A stretch of DNA of 64,000 bases from JAZKID01 sp963714065. GTDB taxonomy: Bacteria; Pseudomonadota; Alphaproteobacteria; Rhizobiales; UBA4765. Both the position numbers and the translations under genes were made by a program. The stretch is taken from NCBI GenBank assembly GCA_963714065.1, contig OY970226.1:930001-994000 (forward strand), in the 5' to 3' direction. The notes below the pieces were generated by a model that searched no databases, had not been told where the DNA came from, and saw only the letters and a program-made list of their open reading frames with translations. Positions 42,734 to 52,765 of the stretch are shown here, in pieces; position 1 is the first letter of the stretch; each line of letters opens with the position of its first letter.

Positions 42734-43744
42734 TTACAGCCAGCCGGCAAGCTCGCGGCGCGCAACATGCGTAATAATACGCATGCCTTCGGTTGAATCG
42801 TTCAGGGCCGGCAGATAGGCGAATTTCTCGCCGCCGTTTTGCAGAAAAATATCGCGGTTTTCGACGGCAAGCTCTTCCAGCGTCTCGAGACAATCCGCCG
42901 TGAAGCCGGGCGCGACGATGGCAAGTTTTTTGACGCCTTCGCACGCCAGGCGCTTCACGGTTTCATCCGTGTAGGGCTTGACCCATTCATCGGTGCCGAA
43001 ACGCGACTGAAAGGCATGCAGGAAATTGTTTTCGCTCTTGCTCAGCTTATCGCGCAGCAGGCGCGCGGTTTTCACGCACTGGCAATGATAGGGGTCGCCT
43101 TTCAGCAAATAATTTTCCGGCACGCCATGAAAGCTGGCAAGCAGGATATCTGGCTCAAAATCCAGCTTGCCGAGACTTGCCTTGAGCGAGGATGCAAGCG
43201 CCTCGATATAGACTTCATCATCATGCCAGGGCGGCGCCGTGCGCACCGCCGGCTGCCAGCGCATTTTTCTGAGAGCCTCGAAAGCCTTGTCGCAGGCGGT
43301 CGCCGTTGTCGCCGCGCAATATTGCGGATAGAGCGGCAGCAGCAGGATGCGGTCGCATCCTTGTTTTTGCAAGACGTCGATACGGCTCTGCGTCGAAGGC
43401 CTGCCATAACGCATGGCCCAATCGACGATCACATCGCTACCCAGTTCCGCCTGCAACCTTTCAGCCTGTGCGCGCGTGGTGGTTTTTAAAGGGCCCTCGT
43501 CGCGCTCCTTGTTCCAGATGCTTTCATAATCACGCCCCTTGCGCGAAGGGCGCGTCGTCAAGATCACGAGCTGCAGCAAGGGTTGCCAGAGGAAAGGATT
43601 TACCTCGATCACGCGCCTGTCGGACAGAAACTCCGACAGATAGCGCCGCATCGGCCAATAGGATGTCCCCTCCGGCGTGCCGAGATTGAGCAGCAGCACG
43701 CCGATTTTGCGGGGCGGGATGTGAGGGTGATCAGCAGGTCGCAT
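42734..43744 (-). CDS. hemH: Ferrochelatase
   Basis: Inserts Fe2+ into protoporphyrin IX, the last step of haem synthesis. 336 residues from ATG 43744 (MRPADHPHIPPRKIGVLLLNLG); an upstream frame continues to 43780 through repeat-like sequence. Motifs: LLNLGTPEGTSYWPMRRYL, AMRYGRPS, the core LLLPLYPQYCAATTATACDK, ILLASFHGVPENYLLKGDPYHCQC with the active-site His, FQSRFGTDEWVKPYTDETV, and GFTADCLETLEELAVENRD. Normal length. Confidence 0.96.
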   Translation of the reverse strand: MRPADHPHIPPRKIGVLLLNLGTPEGTSYWPMRRYLSEFLSDRRVIEVNPFLWQPLLQLVILTTRPSRKGRDYESIWNKERDEGPLKTTTRAQAERLQAELGSDVIVDWAMRYGRPSTQSRIDVLQKQGCDRILLLPLYPQYCAATTATACDKAFEALRKMRWQPAVRTAPPWHDDEVYIEALASSLKASLGKLDFEPDILLASFHGVPENYLLKGDPYHCQCVKTARLLRDKLSKSENNFLHAFQSRFGTDEWVKPYTDETVKRLACEGVKKLAIVAPGFTADCLETLEELAVENRDIFLQNGGEKFAYLPALNDSTEGMRIITHVARRELAGWL

Positions 43745-43753
43745 ACAAACTTT

Positions 43754-43815
43754 CGTCATGCTCGGACTTGTTCCGAGCATCTCATCAGATCCTCGCGATA
43801 AGCGCGAGGATGACG
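43754..43815. repeat. REP-like palindromic element
   Basis: A cruciform-like unit upstream of hemH. An outer stem CGTCAT/ATGACG (43754-43759 with 43810-43815) encloses two hairpins: ATGCTCGGA/TCCGAGCAT (43758-43780) and CCTCGCG/CGCGAGG (43791-43809). The next bases (TATCGGGTCAAGTCCGGCAATGACG) look like the start of another common alphaproteobacterial palindrome. Typical intergenic repetitive DNA between divergently or separately transcribed genes; no coding potential. Confidence 0.65.
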
Positions 43816-43862
43816 TTTATGCAAATGCCCTATCGGGTCAAGTCCGGCAATGACGATAAATA

Positions 43863-46800
43863 CTATTCAGCCGCCGAGGCTAAACCCTTCGGCCCCGCAC
43901 GAAATTGCGCGAGCAGAGCCGCGCGCTCCTCGTTCGCCGCTTGCAGATGGCGCTCCTTGATATGACCATAGCCGCGGATCTTTTCCGGAATGCTTGAGAT
44001 AGCCACCGCCAGCGCATGATTGTCGGCGTTTAGCGAGGTTTTAATCTCATCGAGCCAGATCTCATATTCCTTGACCAGCGCGCGCTCGATTTTACGCTCT
44101 TTGGTATAACCGAAGAGATCAAGCGCCGTACCACGCAGGAATTTGAATTTCGCGAGCATCCCGAAAACAGACAGCATCCACGGGCCGAATTTCATCTTGC
44201 GCGGCAGACCGGTGGCCGGGTCCTTGCGCGCGAACAATGGCGGCGCCAGATAGAATTCCAGCTTGCGGTAATCGGAAAACTGGTTCTTCAGCTGTGTCTT
44301 GAAATTCTCGGTCGTGTAAAGGCGCGCAACCTCATACTCGTCCTTATAAGCCATCAGCTTGAACAGATAGCGCGCTACCGCCTCTTTCAGGCCCGAGCGG
44401 TTCGGCGCGCGCGCATGTTCGATCAGCGCGATTTCATCGACAAGATTCTTGTAATACGCAGCATAGGCTTCGTTCTGATAATCCTTCAGGAAGGCAATAC
44501 GGCGCGCCACGACCTCGTCGAAAGTCTCGGAAATTTTCTGCGCTTCGGTTTTGGGGCGCCGCTCTTCGAGGATCTTCTCGATACGCGCCGGCGCAACCGC
44601 TGCGCGCCGCCCCCACTCGAACGCGTGCTGGTTCATCTCCACCGCCTCATTGTTGATCCTGATCGCGTCGAGCAGGGCCGCCTCGGAAAGCGGGATGCCG
44701 CCCATCTGCCAGGCATAACCTAGCAAGAACATGTTGGCGGCTAACGAGGTGCCGAACAGCGCGGTTGCAATCTGCGTTGCGGGCACGAAGCGCGCCTCGT
44801 CTTTCGTCTCAGCGCGTATGCGCTTTTTCAGGCGTTCGGCTGGCAGAGAGAAATCGGCATTGCGCGTGAATTCGCCGGTGATGATTTCCTCGGTATTGAC
44901 GACGACTTTCGTCTTGCCCTGCTCGATGGCGCCGATCACTTTCGACGAGCCCGTGACGAGAAGGTCGCCGCCGATGACAAGACGCGCGCCACCGGCCTCG
45001 ACGCGAATGGCCCTAATCTCCTGTGGCGTTTTGGCAATTCTCACATGCACGAAAACGGCGCCGCCCTTTTGCGCAAGGCCTGCCATATCGATCAGGCCGG
45101 TACCCTTGCCTTCGATATGCGCCGCCATGCCGATAATCTGTCCGATGGTAACGACGCCCGTGCCGCCGATGCCGGTGACGAGGATGCCATACGACCCTTC
45201 GAGCTTCGGCAGTTCCGGCTCGGGCAATACGCCCCAATCGCCAAGATCGTTTGCCGCTTCCACTTTGCGGATTTTAGCGCCATGCACGGAAACGAAAGAC
45301 GGGCAGAAACCTTTTACGCAAGAATAATCCTTGTTGCAGCCCGATTGGTCGATCGTGCGTTTGCGGCCGAATTCCGTATCCTGCGGAATGACGGAAACGC
45401 AATTCGACTGCACCGAACAATCGCCGCAACCTTCGCAGACAAGTTCGTTGATCAGGATGCGCCGGTCGGGATCCGGATAAGTTCCCTTCTTGCGGCGGCG
45501 GCGTTTTTCGGCAGCGCAGGTCTGATCGTAGATCAGGGCCGTGATGCCCTTGATATCGGCCAGCTCGCGCTGCACGAATTCGAGATCGTCGCGATGATGG
45601 AAAGTCGTGCCCTCGGGAAACCCCGCATCGCGCGGATATTTGCCAGGCTCGTCCGAGACGACGGCGATGCGTAAAACGCCTTCGGCCCGTACCTGGCGCG
45701 CAATCATCGCAGGATCGAGCCCGCCATCATTCGCCTGCCCGCCTGTCATCGCAACCGCATCGTTGAACAGGATCTTGTAGGTGATATTCACGCCCGCAAT
45801 TCTTGCTGCGCGGATGGCAAGGGAACCCGAATGGTTATAGGTGCCGTCGCCAAGATTCTGGAAGATGTGATCGCGCTTACTGAACGGCGCCTCACCGATC
45901 CAGTTCGTTCCTTCCGCGCCCATATGCGTGAATGTGCCGGTGTTGCGGCCCATCCAGGTGACCATGATATGGCAGCCGATGCCGGCATAGGCGCGCATGC
46001 CTTCCGGCACTTTCGTGGATGTGTTGTGCGGACAGCCCGAGCAGAAATGCGGCACGCGTACGGCAAGATCGGTCAGTTCGGCCTTGCGCACCTCATGCGC
46101 GCGAATGGTTTTCAGCCGCGCCTCGATCTCCGGCGATCTGGCATAAGCATTGATGCGCTCGCCGATGGCAAGAGCGATCACATTCGGATCGAGCGCGCCC
46201 TTGATATGAAACAGCCAATTGCCGTTCTCGTCGTGCTTGCCGACAATGGGCAGGCCAGACCGGCCATACAGAATTTCGCGCAGCTGCGCCTCGATCAGCG
46301 CACGCTTTTCCTCGACGACGATGATCTTTTCCAACCCCTGTGCGAATTCCTGAACGGTCTGCGGCACCAGCGGCCAGGGCGACGCTACCTTAAGAAGGCG
46401 CAGGCCCAGCTCATTGGCGCTGATTTCATCGATGCCCAGGCTTTCGAACGCCTGACGCACGTCGAGATAGCTTTTTCCGACGGTGATAATGCCGAGCCGG
46501 GCGCGATTTCCACCGTTCGTAATCGTGCGATCGAGCCCGTTGGCGCGCAAATAGGCAAGCACCGCCTCACGGCGCACGGTATGCAACCGCTCCTCTTGCG
46601 AAGCGACTGTGAACATGCTGTCGGTTGCGCGGATATTGAGCCCGCCTTCGGGCATTTTGAAATCTTCCGGGATTACGATTTTCACGCGGTCCAATGAGCC
46701 ATCGACGGACGACGTGGATTCGATCGTGTCTTTCAGCGCTTTGAAAGCGATCCAGTTTCCCGAAAAGCGCGACAGCGCCCAGCCGTGCAGCCCGAAATCG

Positions 46801-47357
46801 AGAATTTCCTGCACGCCCGCCGGCGACAGGATCGGAATCATCATGTCGACAAAGTGAAATTCTGTTTGATGCGCGAGAGAAGATGATTCGGCCGTGTGGT
46901 CGTCGCCCATCAGTGCCAGAACACCGCCATATTTCGATGTGCCCGCAAAATTCGCGTGGCGGAAGACATCTCCGCAGCGATCAACTCCCGGCCCTTTGCC
47001 ATACCACATGGCAAACACGCCATCATATTTGCCCTCATTTATAAGCTCGGCCTGCTGCGTGCCCCAGATGGCGGTGGCGGCAAGATCCTCGTTCAGGCCG
47101 GACTGGAAAAGAATATTGCGGGGGACAAGAAACTTATTGGCGCGCATGAATTGCAGGTCGAGGCCGCCGACCGGGGAGCCGCGATAGCCCGACACATACC
47201 CCCCCGTATTCAGCCCGGCACGGCGGTCGCGTTCATGCTGCATCAGGCAAAGACGGATCAGCGCCTGCGTGCCCGAGCAGAAAATGCGCGTCTCGTTCAG
47301 ATCGAAACGATCGTCGAGCGACACGCGCCGCAATACCGCACTTCCTTCATAGGCCAT
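43863..47357 (-). CDS. Indolepyruvate ferredoxin oxidoreductase, fused alpha-beta
   Basis: Thiamine-diphosphate and iron-sulfur enzyme that oxidatively decarboxylates arylpyruvates from aromatic amino acids to aryl-acyl-CoA. 1,164 residues, the large single-chain type common in proteobacteria. N-terminal pyruvate-binding part (ALIRLCLMQHERDRR, GYVSGYRGSPVGGLDLQF), a TPP domain (CSGCPHNTSTKVPEGMRAYAGIGCH; ETGDGTYNHSGSL-type GDGTYNHSGSLAIRAA), a ferredoxin-like cluster (CEGCGDCSVQSNC), and a C-terminal gamma-like domain (GILVTGIGGTGVVTIGQIIG). It is preceded on its 5' side by short direct repeats (TAAGAATTC-containing, about 47379-47410) of unknown meaning. Confidence 0.93.
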   Translation of the reverse strand: MAYEGSAVLRRVSLDDRFDLNETRIFCSGTQALIRLCLMQHERDRRAGLNTGGYVSGYRGSPVGGLDLQFMRANKFLVPRNILFQSGLNEDLAATAIWGTQQAELINEGKYDGVFAMWYGKGPGVDRCGDVFRHANFAGTSKYGGVLALMGDDHTAESSSLAHQTEFHFVDMMIPILSPAGVQEILDFGLHGWALSRFSGNWIAFKALKDTIESTSSVDGSLDRVKIVIPEDFKMPEGGLNIRATDSMFTVASQEERLHTVRREAVLAYLRANGLDRTITNGGNRARLGIITVGKSYLDVRQAFESLGIDEISANELGLRLLKVASPWPLVPQTVQEFAQGLEKIIVVEEKRALIEAQLREILYGRSGLPIVGKHDENGNWLFHIKGALDPNVIALAIGERINAYARSPEIEARLKTIRAHEVRKAELTDLAVRVPHFCSGCPHNTSTKVPEGMRAYAGIGCHIMVTWMGRNTGTFTHMGAEGTNWIGEAPFSKRDHIFQNLGDGTYNHSGSLAIRAARIAGVNITYKILFNDAVAMTGGQANDGGLDPAMIARQVRAEGVLRIAVVSDEPGKYPRDAGFPEGTTFHHRDDLEFVQRELADIKGITALIYDQTCAAEKRRRRKKGTYPDPDRRILINELVCEGCGDCSVQSNCVSVIPQDTEFGRKRTIDQSGCNKDYSCVKGFCPSFVSVHGAKIRKVEAANDLGDWGVLPEPELPKLEGSYGILVTGIGGTGVVTIGQIIGMAAHIEGKGTGLIDMAGLAQKGGAVFVHVRIAKTPQEIRAIRVEAGGARLVIGGDLLVTGSSKVIGAIEQGKTKVVVNTEEIITGEFTRNADFSLPAERLKKRIRAETKDEARFVPATQIATALFGTSLAANMFLLGYAWQMGGIPLSEAALLDAIRINNEAVEMNQHAFEWGRRAAVAPARIEKILEERRPKTEAQKISETFDEVVARRIAFLKDYQNEAYAAYYKNLVDEIALIEHARAPNRSGLKEAVARYLFKLMAYKDEYEVARLYTTENFKTQLKNQFSDYRKLEFYLAPPLFARKDPATGLPRKMKFGPWMLSVFGMLAKFKFLRGTALDLFGYTKERKIERALVKEYEIWLDEIKTSLNADNHALAVAISSIPEKIRGYGHIKERHLQAANEERAALLAQFRAGPKGLASAAE

Positions 47358-47515
47358 CTACGCCTCCAAGAATTTTACCTAATAAGAATTCTATCTGATA
47401 AGAATTCCACCCCATATGTTCGCTCTTATAACGCGCGGGCCGACAGGAACACTACAGGGACCACATGCATATTCCAGGCTATGCGCAATTTAAATAGGGC
47501 AATTCTCTAGCGATG

Positions 47516-47549
47516 CAAGTCATCGATACAAGCAAGTCACCGATACAAG
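47516..47549. repeat. Two-copy 17-base tandem repeat
   Basis: CAAGTCATCGATACAAG followed directly by CAAGTCACCGATACAAG, one mismatch. It lies about 25 bases past the stop of the TadG-like gene and upstream of the oxidoreductase gene. Could be a slippage product or an operator; nothing else supports either. Confidence 0.5.
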
Positions 47550-47574
47550 TCTTGGCACCGCCTTCGGCCATTGC

Positions 47575-48891
47575 TCAGTTCAATACGCGAACGGTCGGTG
47601 CGGTGACGGCAAGCGTGAGTTCGTCGAGCGCCTTGTCGAGCTGTTCCTTGGTTTCGCCCCGAAAGAACCAGGTCGGTTTGGAAGCGCAATTTTTCATCAG
47701 CGTTTCGGCATTGTTGAGGCCGCTGTAATAACCATAAGGGCTGGCGCCGCCGGTGCTCACGGTCTGGTTCAAATCCCAGGTATCGCGCGCCAGCATGCCG
47801 CTGCCGTCGGGGACGGCATAGGTCAAATTGGCATTGTCATAAACGTGGAAAGGATTGTTCACCATGACCGTATAGACATCGGCGTCGTCCTGCAGCGCTT
47901 CGCAGACAGCCGGATTGTAGGGCTGCGCCGCGCGCGAATGCATGCCGTCGGAAATAATGATCAGAACGCGCCGTGTACCGTCCGGTTTGGGGTTGGCGAC
48001 CGTAAAATATTGATGCAAGTCGTCGAATGATTTGTTCAGGTCCGTGCCGCCGCTCGCTCCGTTCGCACCCAGCACATAACTGCCGTTGGAAAGATCGTCC
48101 TTCATATCGTCCACGTCATCAGACGGCACATTCATATACGACGAATTGCTGGCCGAAACATCGAAGTAATGCAGCGAATAATTGAGCGCGATCGGCAAGG
48201 CGTTGGACGCAACCGCGGCATTAATCAAATCGACCATGCCGGAATCTTTGCCAAGTTTCTGGCGGATGACATCCATTTTCGGCATAACGCTTGCACGGAT
48301 CGTCGAGCCATCGTCATGGCACATAAAATAACATCCGTTGCCGGGACCGGCGTTTAAAAACAGGGGCGGATCGGAACCGTCGGAAGGCGCGCTCATCGAC
48401 GGCGATACGTCGATGGCAAAATGCACTTCCACGTTTTCCGAAGAGAAAATCGTCGCCGCCCTCGCAACCACGGAAATCTGAAAAGTAGGGAGCCCGATGA
48501 TTTGCAGCAGGCTGGTTTTGACCTTGGCAAGTGCCGTGACCGTGACCGTATGGTCAAGATCGCTATATGCAAAGTGCGGCTCCGGCGGGTCCGCATATTT
48601 ATTCGGATCGTAGGCAAAATTGGCGTTGAAAACTTTCTGCGCAACCTCCTCGTAAACTTCGTGCGTCTCGTCGAGACCCGGAATGGTCGGCTTATATTTC
48701 GCGCGCACCGCCGCCACCGCCGCCGCTTCCGCCGCCGCATGCATATTGGTATATTCGCGGCCAATCGTACGGTAATCGACCGCGGCTCCCGCAATGGCGA
48801 TCAGCGGCAGGGCAAGCAGGCCGAACAATACGGCTGCATACCCTCGCTCCTCCGTCGAGAATGTTCTAAAAATCCGGTACAACAGGGTCAC
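47575..48891 (-). CDS. TadG-like pilus assembly protein with VWA domain
   Basis: 438 residues: an N-terminal TadE/TadG-type segment with one membrane helix (GYAAVLFGLLALPLIAIAGAAVDY, residues about 17-40, preceded by a positive stretch), then a von Willebrand A domain (VHFAIDVSPSMSAPSDGSD with the MIDAS DxSxS, and RRVLIIISDGMHSRA). TadG-like proteins help secretion and surface adhesion of Flp pili. It stands alone, about 20 kb from the main tad run, a common split in alphaproteobacteria. Several Cys pairs (NGCYFMCHDD) may form disulfides outside the membrane. Confidence 0.85.
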   Translation of the reverse strand: MTLLYRIFRTFSTEERGYAAVLFGLLALPLIAIAGAAVDYRTIGREYTNMHAAAEAAAVAAVRAKYKPTIPGLDETHEVYEEVAQKVFNANFAYDPNKYADPPEPHFAYSDLDHTVTVTALAKVKTSLLQIIGLPTFQISVVARAATIFSSENVEVHFAIDVSPSMSAPSDGSDPPLFLNAGPGNGCYFMCHDDGSTIRASVMPKMDVIRQKLGKDSGMVDLINAAVASNALPIALNYSLHYFDVSASNSSYMNVPSDDVDDMKDDLSNGSYVLGANGASGGTDLNKSFDDLHQYFTVANPKPDGTRRVLIIISDGMHSRAAQPYNPAVCEALQDDADVYTVMVNNPFHVYDNANLTYAVPDGSGMLARDTWDLNQTVSTGGASPYGYYSGLNNAETLMKNCASKPTWFFRGETKEQLDKALDELTLAVTAPTVRVLN

Positions 48892-49054
48892 CTGCAGATC
48901 TGTCGCGGGAATTTTGCCATTTTTGTCTTAACGGGCGGTATCGGCAGGCCCTTAACGTGCAGTATGATATTTCGCTAAAATTTCGCGTACCGATCAAAAA
49001 ATCGTAATATCGCAAGTCTTTACAAAAACCCGCTTCTGGCCATAGATAATGACC

Positions 49055-49291
49055 ATGAAGAAAAAGAAGCAATTCTCAGGTGCCAATTTCTGCGCCGTGA
49101 CCGGGGCCACCATTTTGTTCGGCAGCGAGATTCTCGCGGCCGCCGCCGCGGCGGCCTGGGCCTTCTCAGGAATTCTTGGACTGGGCGAACCCGGCCTTTA
49201 CGGCCTTGCCGTGCTTTTTATGGGCGGCGCGCTTTATGCGACATATATTTTCGCAAGACAGGCTCTCAAGGTCGAGCCTGTTTACCTGTAG
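49055..49291 (+). CDS. Small two-span membrane protein
   Basis: 78 residues from ATG 49055 (MKKKKQFSG); a start two codons upstream is possible. Two hydrophobic spans (TGATILFGSEILAAAAAAAWAFSGILG; GLAVLFMGGALYATYIFA), short loops, basic N terminus. I do not recognise the family. It converges with the 49301-49822 gene. Confidence 0.6.
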   Translation: MKKKKQFSGANFCAVTGATILFGSEILAAAAAAAWAFSGILGLGEPGLYGLAVLFMGGALYATYIFARQALKVEPVYL

Positions 49292-49300
49292 CCAACAAAT

Positions 49301-49822
49301 CTAGAAAATCTGGCGGACTATAGCGCGCGGCGAGGCCTGCGGCGTCGGCTCGATCGTCATCGCTTCAAGCTCGGCGGCCAGTTCCTGCACGCAAAAATTC
49401 TTAGCTAGGAATGCGGCCGACCATTTGCCTTCATGATTGCATTCGAGAAAGGCAAGGCGAAGAATGGCCAGTTCTTTTCCGTCTGCCGGAATAATCCGCC
49501 CCAGCACGAAGGAAAACCAGTCACGGATAAGCTGTGCAGCAAGTTCGTCGAAACGCGACTGGGCGCGATCGAATCCTATGGCATTCGCAAGCTCTTCCTG
49601 CGCCTTCGGCCGCAAAGCCTTCGCCAGGCGCTCGATGGTGCCTTCGTTCGTGATGCCGAAGGAGCGGCACCACAGGCGGGCAACCGGCGCAACCAGCTGT
49701 TCTGTAACGACTATATTGGCAATAACGGAATTGGAATTTGCCGGCAGCGGCGGCTCTAGGGTCGAATTTTCATACATGTTTTTAAGTTTGCTCACTGTCC
49801 CGCGATCTTGGCCGTAATTCAT
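49301..49822 (-). CDS. Hypothetical protein
   Basis: 173 residues, predicted mostly helical: ELANAIGFDRAQSRFDELAAQ, RDWFSFVLGRIIPADGKELAI, and a final FLAKNFCVQELAAELEAM. No signal peptide or known motif. Base composition matches the core genes, so it is probably an old lineage-specific gene. It ends 9 bases from the small membrane-protein gene. No function can be assigned. Confidence 0.55.
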   Translation of the reverse strand: MNYGQDRGTVSKLKNMYENSTLEPPLPANSNSVIANIVVTEQLVAPVARLWCRSFGITNEGTIERLAKALRPKAQEELANAIGFDRAQSRFDELAAQLIRDWFSFVLGRIIPADGKELAILRLAFLECNHEGKWSAAFLAKNFCVQELAAELEAMTIEPTPQASPRAIVRQIF

Positions 49823-49874
49823 AGCATGGAAATTATGGCGAAGTTAAGAGAAAAGCGTGCCGCGCGGCAAAAAG

Positions 49875-51893
49875 CTATTTCAGACCATGCTTGTCCATGG
49901 CCTGGTCGAGCGGTTTGATCGGATAGGACAAAAGCAGGATTTTCTCAGGCACCGTAAGGCTTTCCGGGCCCAGGCGGGACAATTTTTCATAGATCAGGCT
50001 GACTTCGATGCCGATCCGCTCCGAGGGAGCGCTTTCGGGAATAAGCGCTGCATGCAATGCGCTCGCCTGCGGATCGTTGAGGATTTTAAGCAAGCCCTGC
50101 ACCTTGTCGGGTTCGGGCTTGGCCGCCAGTTCGGCGGCGCGCACCAGCTCTGGCGGCGGCAAGCTTTCCTCCGGCGTCATGAAAAGCCCACGCTTTTTCG
50201 CCCTGATCCCAAGTTCCTGCTGCGACCCCCAATAGGTCAACAATGGCGAAAAGATCATGCCGGCCAGGACCGGCGTCATCCACCAAAAGAAGCCCGCATT
50301 GAGGCGATAGGCGGCCATCCCCCACAAGATGCCGATCAGCATATGCCATTTATGGGCACGCAGGGCCGAGAGAAAGGGTATGCCGCGCGCCTCCCGGTTC
50401 TGCGCCTCCCAGCCGACACTGAACCCGAACAGGGTGCTTATGACAAATAAGCTATGAAGCAGCATCATCACCGGCGCGAGCAGGGCCGAAAACAGAAGTT
50501 CGGCAAGCGCCGAGAGGAGCAGCCTGATTCGCCCGCCATACAGCTTTGCCGTCTTTCCGCGCGCCATGATCAGAAAAACCGACAGGAATTTCGGCACGAT
50601 CAGCATGCCGAGCGTAAAGGCGAGCAGCCGCAACATGTCGCCGGCGCGGTCGATCGGCCATGAAGGAAACAGGGTCGCGCCACCCGCAAAGAAATGATGC
50701 GCGCTCTGCGCCGTTTCCCAGGCCGTCAGCGTGGAGGCGATCAGAAGCGCGAACCAGAGCGGCGACGACACATAGGCCATCACGCCCATGAACAGATGCA
50801 GGCGCGAAATGAGTTTGAGCTTTTCGCCGAACACGACCCGGATATGCTGCAGATTGCCCTGGCACCAGCGCCGGTCACGCTGCGCGTAATCGATATCGGT
50901 CGCAGGCAGTTCTTCCCAACTGCCGGCGAGATTGGGCACGAGCCATACTTGCCAGCCACCCCTGCGCAACAGAGCCGCCTCGACGAAATCATAACTCATG
51001 ATCGGCCCGCCCAGCGGCGGCGACCCGGACAGAATGGGAAGGCCGCAGCATTCGATGAAAGCCGGCATGCGCAGAATGGCGTTATGGCCCCAGTAATTGC
51101 CCGAGCCGAGCTGCCAGAACGTCAGCCCTGCCGTCATCGTCGGGCCGTGCACCGAGGAAATGAATTGCAGGATGCGCGCAAACAGGGTTGTCTGGCCTGT
51201 CGGCTGCGGCGGCGACTGGATAAGGCCGACGCGCGGATTTTCTTCCATCATCTGCGCCATGCGCACAAGCGTTGCGGCACTCATGACGCTGTCGGCGTCG
51301 AAAACGATCATATGATCGTAAGAGCCGCCCCAGCGGCTGCAGAATTCCATGAGATTGCCGGATTTTTTCTCGGTGTTCTTTTCGCGGCGGCGATAGAAGA
51401 TCTTGCCCTTCAGCTTCAGGGCCCGGCGCAACTCCCCCCACTCCAGCTCTTCCTGGATCCAGATGTCGGGATCGCGCGTATCGGAGAGTACGAAGAAATC
51501 GAAGGCGCTCTCGTAACCGAGATCGCGCAAGCCCTCAAAAACGGTGCGGATGCGCGCAAACACCTTGTGCGGGATTTCGTTATAGACCGGCACGACGATC
51601 ACATTTCGCGAGACAAGCTTTTCGGGCAGTTTCGCATTGCCGTTCCTTCGCAAGGTAATGGGATCGAGATCGAAAAGACGGAAAACGAGCCCGGCCACGG
51701 CGGTTGCGAAAGACAGCGCGATCCAGAGAAAATTGACCGTGAACAGCACAATGATGGCGATTTCGAAACCGGTGAGCCCGTCGCCCTTCAGCACGTCCGC
51801 CATCAGAAAACTCGCCGCATAGGTAAAATACAGCGCCGCCCCGAACAGCAGGGCACGGCGGAAAAAGGCGAAGCGGGAGCGGAGATAGGGCAT
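49875..51893 (-). CDS. opgH: Glucans biosynthesis glucosyltransferase H
   Basis: Inner-membrane glucosyltransferase for osmoregulated periplasmic glucans, using UDP-glucose (which GalU supplies). 672 residues: N-terminal spans, a GT2 domain (about 120-350) with the DxD-like FDADSVMSAATL, the acidic region LRRGGWQVW and the processive-transferase motif QRDRRWCQGNLQH, then several C-terminal spans. Shorter than the enterobacterial enzyme (which has longer termini) but typical for alphaproteobacteria. No opgG lies beside it in this window. Confidence 0.93.
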   Translation of the reverse strand: MPYLRSRFAFFRRALLFGAALYFTYAASFLMADVLKGDGLTGFEIAIIVLFTVNFLWIALSFATAVAGLVFRLFDLDPITLRRNGNAKLPEKLVSRNVIVVPVYNEIPHKVFARIRTVFEGLRDLGYESAFDFFVLSDTRDPDIWIQEELEWGELRRALKLKGKIFYRRREKNTEKKSGNLMEFCSRWGGSYDHMIVFDADSVMSAATLVRMAQMMEENPRVGLIQSPPQPTGQTTLFARILQFISSVHGPTMTAGLTFWQLGSGNYWGHNAILRMPAFIECCGLPILSGSPPLGGPIMSYDFVEAALLRRGGWQVWLVPNLAGSWEELPATDIDYAQRDRRWCQGNLQHIRVVFGEKLKLISRLHLFMGVMAYVSSPLWFALLIASTLTAWETAQSAHHFFAGGATLFPSWPIDRAGDMLRLLAFTLGMLIVPKFLSVFLIMARGKTAKLYGGRIRLLLSALAELLFSALLAPVMMLLHSLFVISTLFGFSVGWEAQNREARGIPFLSALRAHKWHMLIGILWGMAAYRLNAGFFWWMTPVLAGMIFSPLLTYWGSQQELGIRAKKRGLFMTPEESLPPPELVRAAELAAKPEPDKVQGLLKILNDPQASALHAALIPESAPSERIGIEVSLIYEKLSRLGPESLTVPEKILLLSYPIKPLDQAMDKHGLK

Positions 51894-51960
51894 AAAGCCG
51901 CACCACTATCCTCATTTACAGCCGCTTGACAAGGCACGCGCGAACGGGCTCCTCTCACTC

Positions 51961-52764
51961 ATGTCCCGCATGAAGAAAAAGCCGGCCCCTCCGGAGCAAG
52001 CCGCTTCCCCGCCTGCCGAGGAAGTGCAGGGTGGCAGCATCGATGCGCAGGAAGTCGAGCACTTTTCCAAGCTTGCGCAGGAATGGTGGGATCCGCGCGG
52101 CAAGTTCAAACCCTTGCATAAATTCAACCCGCTCAGGGTCGAATATATCCGCGATACGCTGGGGCGGCGCTATGAGCGCGACATAGGAGCCGACAAGCCG
52201 CTTGCGGGGATCGATATCATCGATATCGGCTGCGGCGGCGGGCTTTTATGCGAACCTCTGGCGCGGCTCGGCGGCACTGTGACCGGCGTCGACCCTTCCC
52301 GTAGCAATATCGCCATTGCCCAGGACCATGCCGCAAAATCCGGCCTTGAAATTGCCTATCGCGTCACGTCTGCGGAAGCCCTTGTCAAGAAGGCCGAGCA
52401 ATTCGATGTCGTGCTGGCGATGGAGGTGATCGAGCATGTTGCCAATGTGGACGAGTTTCTCGGCACCTGCGCACGCCTCGTAAAACCCGGCGGACTGCTT
52501 CTGGTCTCGACCATCAACCGCACCTTCAAGGCATTGGCGTTCGCCATTGTCGGCGCCGAATATATTCTGCGCTGGTTGCCGCGCGGCACGCATCATTTCG
52601 ACAAATTCGTGACGCCGCATGAAATTTCCGTGGCGCTCGATCATACGAACCTCAAACTGCTCGAACTGCAGGGCACGATTTTCAACCCGCTCTTCATGCG
52701 CTGGCAGCTGAGCCGGGACCTGAACGTCAATTATATGGCGCTGGCGGAGCGACCGCGCGGATAG
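51961..52764 (+). CDS. ubiG: Ubiquinone biosynthesis O-methyltransferase
   Basis: SAM-dependent methyltransferase acting twice in ubiquinone synthesis. 267 residues: a Pro-rich N-terminal lead, VEHFSKLAQEWWDPRGKFKPLHKFNPLR (UbiG signature), the SAM motif DIIDIGCGGGLLCEPLARLGGTVTGVDPS, VLAMEVIEHVANVDEFLG and the end VNYMALAERP. Divergent from opgH across a 67-base gap. Confidence 0.95.
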   Translation: MSRMKKKPAPPEQAASPPAEEVQGGSIDAQEVEHFSKLAQEWWDPRGKFKPLHKFNPLRVEYIRDTLGRRYERDIGADKPLAGIDIIDIGCGGGLLCEPLARLGGTVTGVDPSRSNIAIAQDHAAKSGLEIAYRVTSAEALVKKAEQFDVVLAMEVIEHVANVDEFLGTCARLVKPGGLLLVSTINRTFKALAFAIVGAEYILRWLPRGTHHFDKFVTPHEISVALDHTNLKLLELQGTIFNPLFMRWQLSRDLNVNYMALAERPRG

Positions 52765-52765
52765 C

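Noticed and set aside
43754..43815. A CRISPR-like repeat reading of the palindromes upstream of hemH
   Set aside because: The unit is a single cruciform palindrome, without regularly spaced copies or spacers; it fits REP-type repeats.
47379..47410. Operator site from the TAAGAATTC direct repeats upstream of the oxidoreductase
   Set aside because: Only two short copies and no regulator gene nearby; could be chance, so not listed as a feature.
50694..51929. 411-residue plus-strand frame over opgH
   Set aside because: Shadow frame; the opgH motifs on the minus strand account for the region fully.
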